Source: Nitrospira sp. (GTDB lineage: Bacteria > Nitrospirota > Nitrospiria > Nitrospirales > Nitrospiraceae). From it: DNA of 8,451 nt. Position numbers and translations under genes: made by a program. The DNA is taken from assembly GCA_015904045.1 (NCBI GenBank), contig JABMDG010000081.1, positions 1-8,451 on the forward strand, given 5' to 3'. Shown here in pieces: positions 5,736-8,451 of this stretch (positions are counted from its first letter, which is position 1; every line of letters begins with the position of its first letter). The notes under the pieces were generated by a model. It was not told the DNA's origin and did not search any database. It saw only the letters and a program-made list of their open reading frames with translations.

Positions 5736-5841
5736 GAGTTGCTGGTTGCGGGTTGTTAGTCGGAACACGAATCCAGAAACTCGACACGTGCATGCGCGCG
5801 ATACGTTCCGCACCCTTGGATCTTGAAACCTGAGTCTTGAA
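5736..5841. repeat. Element E: heptamer-periodic stretches upstream of the receiver-PP2C gene
   Basis: The 158-bp gap 5703-5860 is the largest non-coding stretch. It holds three abutting 7-mers of the form NRGTTGY at 5736-5756 and, further on, four of consensus NCYTGRR at 5814-5841, including TCTTGAA twice with a 14-bp period. The two stretches are not clearly complementary, so this is either a decayed element or two half-elements. I see no convincing terminator or promoter in the gap. Confidence 0.4.
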
Positions 5842-5850
5842 AGTGTCCGC

Positions 5851-5856
5851 AGGAGG
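5851..5856 (+). promoter_or_regulatory. Shine-Dalgarno AGGAGG setting the start of the receiver-PP2C gene
   Basis: AGGAGG ends four bases before ATG 5861. This favours that start over the TTG at 5837, which lies within the repeat-like stretch and would only add eight unconserved residues. Confidence 0.8.
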
Positions 5857-5860
5857 ATCA

Positions 5861-7075
5861 ATGCCATCGACTTCATCCACGACTCCGTTGTCAGCGGTTT
5901 CCTGCACGACTCCTCGCACCGTACTGGTCGTAGACGACGAACCGGTCTCGCGCATCGCGATGGCTGCCCGCCTCAGACGGCTCGGCTATCGGGTTCTTCA
6001 GGCCGAAGACGGCAAGGCAGGACTGGAGGTGCTCCGCCGTGAGCGGCCTGACCTGACGATTCTCGACTGGATGATGCCGGAATTAGACGGGCCCACGTTC
6101 TGCGAGGAGGTCCGCCGGGACCCGGCCATACACTCCAGTCAAATCTTGATGATGACCAGCCACGATCAGCCTGAACAGATCGCGGAAGGATTGGTGCGCG
6201 GCGCCGATGATTTTCTCAGCAAAGCTGCCAGCCGCCAGGAAATCGACGCACGGGTGAAAGCCGGCCTGCGAGCCGCGGCCCTCGTGCGGATGTTGGAGCA
6301 GGCGACGTTGGAAAGCCGGCGGAAACAGGAGATTCTCGAGCAAGAGTTGCAGTCAGCGGCCAGGTATGTCACCTCGCTCTTGCCGCCATCCGGGATGATT
6401 CTTCCACAGGTACAACTGGCCTATGAATACAAACCAGCGCTGACACTGGGGGGAGACCTGTTTAACGTATTGGTCTGGGACAATGAGCAGGTCGGACTCT
6501 ATCTGCTGGATGCCTCCGGGCACGGCGTCGCTCCGGCGCTTCGGTCCGCTGCCTTATCGACATTTTTGCGAGGCGGAGGTTTGCGGCATCAAATGGGATC
6601 GAGAGATCCCGGCAGCATCCTGACCGAAGCCAATAAACAGTTCCCTTTAACGGAGGACGGAAACTACTTCACCATCGTCTTCGTGCGCTTGGATCTCAAA
6701 TCACAGACACTCTCGTTCGCGTCGGCCGGCCATAACGGGGCAGTTCTCCATCACCGGTCAGGCGACGTGACCTGGTTGCAGAACAGAACATTGCCGCTTG
6801 GCTTTTGTGTGCCTAATCTCTATGAGACCATCCAGCTTTCTGTCCCCTTTTCTCCGGGCGACCGCCTCTATCTGTTCAGTGACGGCATCTATGAGGTCCC
6901 GGCATCCTCGGGTGAACTGTGGGGCGATAAACGATTCGTTGAAACCGTGGTGGAGTTAGGGCAGCGTCCGATGTCTGAAGTGATTACACATACGGTCGAG
7001 AGAGCTGCTCAGTGGCTGGGCCATGATGAGTTTCCCGACGATGTCGCGGTTATGGGTATCGAGCTTGCCGGATGA
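5861..7075 (+). CDS. Response regulator with PP2C/SpoIIE-type serine phosphatase output (404 aa)
   Basis: Receiver about 19-135: acidic pair Asp25-Asp26, phosphoacceptor Asp69 in ILDWMMPELDG, and conserved Lys in FLSKAAS, where the usual following Pro is Ala. Then comes a charged helical, coiled-coil-like linker about 138-165. The RsbU/SpoIIE-type PP2C domain about 170-402 shows metal-binding Asp199 in GGDLF, Asp217 in LLDASGHG, SAGHN, Asp341 in FSDGIYE and Asp393-Asp394 in DDVAVM. In this family the phosphatase dephosphorylates a STAS antagonist, and phosphorylation of the receiver controls its activity. The STAS gene immediately upstream is the probable substrate, while CheA or the downstream HPt protein are probable phosphodonors (inference). 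All catalytic aspartates expected for the family are present, so it should be active. Confidence 0.93.
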   Translation: MPSTSSTTPLSAVSCTTPRTVLVVDDEPVSRIAMAARLRRLGYRVLQAEDGKAGLEVLRRERPDLTILDWMMPELDGPTFCEEVRRDPAIHSSQILMMTSHDQPEQIAEGLVRGADDFLSKAASRQEIDARVKAGLRAAALVRMLEQATLESRRKQEILEQELQSAARYVTSLLPPSGMILPQVQLAYEYKPALTLGGDLFNVLVWDNEQVGLYLLDASGHGVAPALRSAALSTFLRGGGLRHQMGSRDPGSILTEANKQFPLTEDGNYFTIVFVRLDLKSQTLSFASAGHNGAVLHHRSGDVTWLQNRTLPLGFCVPNLYETIQLSVPFSPGDRLYLFSDGIYEVPASSGELWGDKRFVETVVELGQRPMSEVITHTVERAAQWLGHDEFPDDVAVMGIELAG

Positions 7076-7110
7076 CGCGTCGGTGAACGGCGAGAGGAGA
7101 AAGCGGGACA

Positions 7111-7470
7111 ATGAGCGACAATCTGATTTTCAACCTGGGCGAGGCATTGGCACGAGCGGATCAAGACCACGAGCTGCTTCAGGCGATGGCGGAATTGTTT
7201 CTGGAGCACGGTCCGAAAGATTTGGCCGAGATCAAGGCGGCGCTGGCCGCCCGCGATGCCGCAGCCGCGGGACGATCCGCCCATCGTCTGAAAGGGGCGG
7301 TGCTGCAATTGTGCGCACCCGCCGCGCTAGAGGCGGCCATGCGGATGGAAGAAGCAGGAAAGGCGGGCGACATCGCGGCGGCCTCGGCGCTCTACGGCGG
7401 ACTGGAGGCTGAATTGACTGGTCTGCTCGATGCGCTTCGCTTCGAAATGGATAAAGGATTGGCCGCATGA
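7111..7470 (+). CDS. Stand-alone HPt phosphotransfer protein (119 aa)
   Basis: Small helical protein with the HPt motif SAHRLKGA, phosphoacceptor His58. HPt proteins carry phosphoryl groups between receivers or from a hybrid kinase to a receiver and have no catalytic activity. Usual HPt proteins continue with a glycine/alanine-rich turn after LKGA; here the sequence is VLQLCAP, somewhat atypical. GAGGAG at 7094-7099 lies eleven bases before ATG 7111. The last four bases overlap the start of the next gene (ATGA), which indicates translational coupling. Lying between two receiver-output proteins, it probably exchanges phosphate with one or both; it may also connect to an unlinked hybrid kinase. 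Confidence 0.88.
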   Translation: MSDNLIFNLGEALARADQDHELLQAMAELFLEHGPKDLAEIKAALAARDAAAAGRSAHRLKGAVLQLCAPAALEAAMRMEEAGKAGDIAAASALYGGLEAELTGLLDALRFEMDKGLAA

Positions 7471-8366
7471 CCCACGAACATCCTCTGTGCAATGTCTTGG
7501 TGATCGATCCTTGTGTCGAGACGCAAGCCAGCATTGCGAGTCATGTCCATGGGCGTGGCGTGTCCGTTATCGCGATGTCCGATCCATCTACTGCAGTGGC
7601 TGCGATCGACCGGGTGGTGCCAAATGTCGTGATCACTGATTTATTTCTTCCCGGCGGAGCCGGCCTTGCGTTAACCAAAGAGATCAGAAGCCGTCATGAG
7701 CTGTGCCCCGTCATCGTGATGGCCAAGGATGCGCCGGAGTCGGTGGTTGTACAGGCTCTTCGCGATGGCGCAGTCGACTATTTGCACAAGCCGATCGTCG
7801 AAGAAGAACTGGCTCATGCTCTGTACCGCGCGCGGCATCTGCTGCCGGGGAATCTGGCGGATCTGTCAGGGGTTCGCCGATCGGAGCATCAGTTGATCGT
7901 GGATTCTGACCCGGCTCACGTGCCGGTGGTTGTCTCCTGGCTGATGAAGACGACCGCCTCGATGCTGTCTGAGATACAGCGGCTGCACTTGCGCGGGGCG
8001 CTGCAGGAGTTGCTGATCAACGGGGTCGAACACGGCAATCTCGAAATCTCCTATAAGGAGAAGGAGCAGGCGCTGGCCAAAGGCAGGTACGAGGCGCTGC
8101 TTGCTCAGCGTCTTGGCCAGCCCAGGCTCAAGAACAGGCAGGTCGCCATTCATGTCTTTTACGCGAAAGAGACGAAGAGCCTGCTCTATCGCATTGCCGA
8201 CGAGGGAGCCGGCTTTCAGTGGCGCAGCATTCTCCACCAATCTCAGGATGCCGGTCATACGGAAGCCCTGAACGGCCGGGGGATCTTTGTGGCACGGTCG
8301 CTCTTTCCGAATCTCTCCTACAACAATCTGGGCAACGAAGTGACACTCACCGTGACCCTGGGCTGA
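7467..8366 (+). CDS. Response regulator with RsbW-like HATPase (serine kinase/anti-sigma) output (299 aa)
   Basis: Receiver about 6-120: phosphoacceptor Asp58 in VVITDLFLPGG and Lys108 in LHKP. The acidic pair is reduced to VIDP, so the second acidic residue is Pro, which may weaken Mg binding. Output domain about 135-299: GHKL ATPase of the RsbW/SpoIIAB class with Glu181 and Asn185 in ELLINGVEHGN, G1 DEGAGF and G2 NGRGIFVARSLF. An insert with basic helices (EKEQALAKGRYEALLAQRL) separates the N box from G1; I recall this in other receiver-HATPase proteins. The expected role is to phosphorylate the STAS protein on Ser and/or sequester a partner. AAAGG at 7453-7457 precedes ATG 7467, which overlaps the HPt stop codon. 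It is the last gene of the visible operon. Confidence 0.88.
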   Translation: MTHEHPLCNVLVIDPCVETQASIASHVHGRGVSVIAMSDPSTAVAAIDRVVPNVVITDLFLPGGAGLALTKEIRSRHELCPVIVMAKDAPESVVVQALRDGAVDYLHKPIVEEELAHALYRARHLLPGNLADLSGVRRSEHQLIVDSDPAHVPVVVSWLMKTTASMLSEIQRLHLRGALQELLINGVEHGNLEISYKEKEQALAKGRYEALLAQRLGQPRLKNRQVAIHVFYAKETKSLLYRIADEGAGFQWRSILHQSQDAGHTEALNGRGIFVARSLFPNLSYNNLGNEVTLTVTLG

Positions 8367-8424
8367 GGAGCTGTTGTGCGGGACACTGCCGTTTCGATCA
8401 GCGTTGCGCGGAGGGCCCGATTGC

Positions 8425-8451
8425 TTGACAGGTTTTCCAATATCTCATAGC
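8425..8451 (+). promoter_or_regulatory. Possible sigma70-type -35 box at the window edge
   Basis: A perfect TTGACA lies at 8425-8430. With a 17-nt spacer the -10 hexamer would begin TAGC at 8448 and run off the window, so the match cannot be completed. The rest of 8367-8424 shows no gene and no clear terminator. Confidence 0.25.

Noticed and set aside
1..8451. Transposase, integrase or insertion sequence causing the rearrangements
   Set aside because: No transposase-like protein and no terminal inverted repeats with target duplications were seen; all coding frames belong to signalling proteins.

Overview
The window is a single-strand (+) signalling cluster from a free-living, flagellate-type bacterium. 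Two kinds of genes are present: a chemotaxis core (CheZ-like protein, CheY, CheA, CheB) and a partner-switching module (STAS antagonist, receiver-PP2C phosphatase, HPt protein, receiver-HATPase kinase). The moderately high GC, the CheA architecture with an extra LGEIL-type domain between P2 and P3, and the periodic palindromic repeats resemble Nitrospirota or deltaproteobacterial-like genomes. That assignment is an impression from sequence style, not a demonstrated taxonomy.

Layout. 73-609 is a small CheZ-like protein with a D-x-x-x-Q motif. 677-1048 is a stand-alone CheY. 1133-4410 is a rearranged cheA. Its 3' two-thirds (second linker, LGE domain, P3, P4, start of P5) is tandemly duplicated with a period of 1091 bp, which is not a multiple of 3. 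The result is two ORFs: a P1-bearing kinase that stops 20 or so residues into P5 (1133-2965), and a P1-less P3-P4-P5 kinase (from about 3088 to 4410). 4451-5335 is a CheB that has lost the first half of its receiver domain but keeps an intact methylesterase catalytic triad. 5352-5702, 5861-7075, 7111-7470 and 7467-8366 are the STAS, receiver-PP2C, HPt and receiver-HATPase genes.

Threaded through the chemotaxis half is a family of short elements that I see as heptanucleotide-periodic inverted repeats. Each has a few 7-bp units, a unique core, then a few 7-bp units of roughly complementary sequence. One lies between cheY and cheA, one is read in frame inside the cheA interdomain linker, one sits exactly at the cheA duplication junction, and one is read in frame between the CheB receiver and esterase domains. 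A weaker periodic stretch lies upstream of the receiver-PP2C gene. The left edge of the duplicated cheA unit coincides with a heptamer boundary, which suggests that the element took part in the rearrangement.

How the genes may work together (inference from families). CheA would phosphorylate CheY and possibly the receivers of the PP2C and HATPase proteins, directly or through the HPt protein. The PP2C protein would dephosphorylate, and the HATPase protein phosphorylate, the STAS protein at Ser58. This resembles the HptB-HsbR-HsbA pathway of Pseudomonas, except that the phosphatase and kinase halves of HsbR are here two proteins, each with its own receiver. No cheW, cheR or receptor gene lies in the window. 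The only intergenic stretch longer than about 100 bp is 5703-5860, and no gap exceeds 300 bp.
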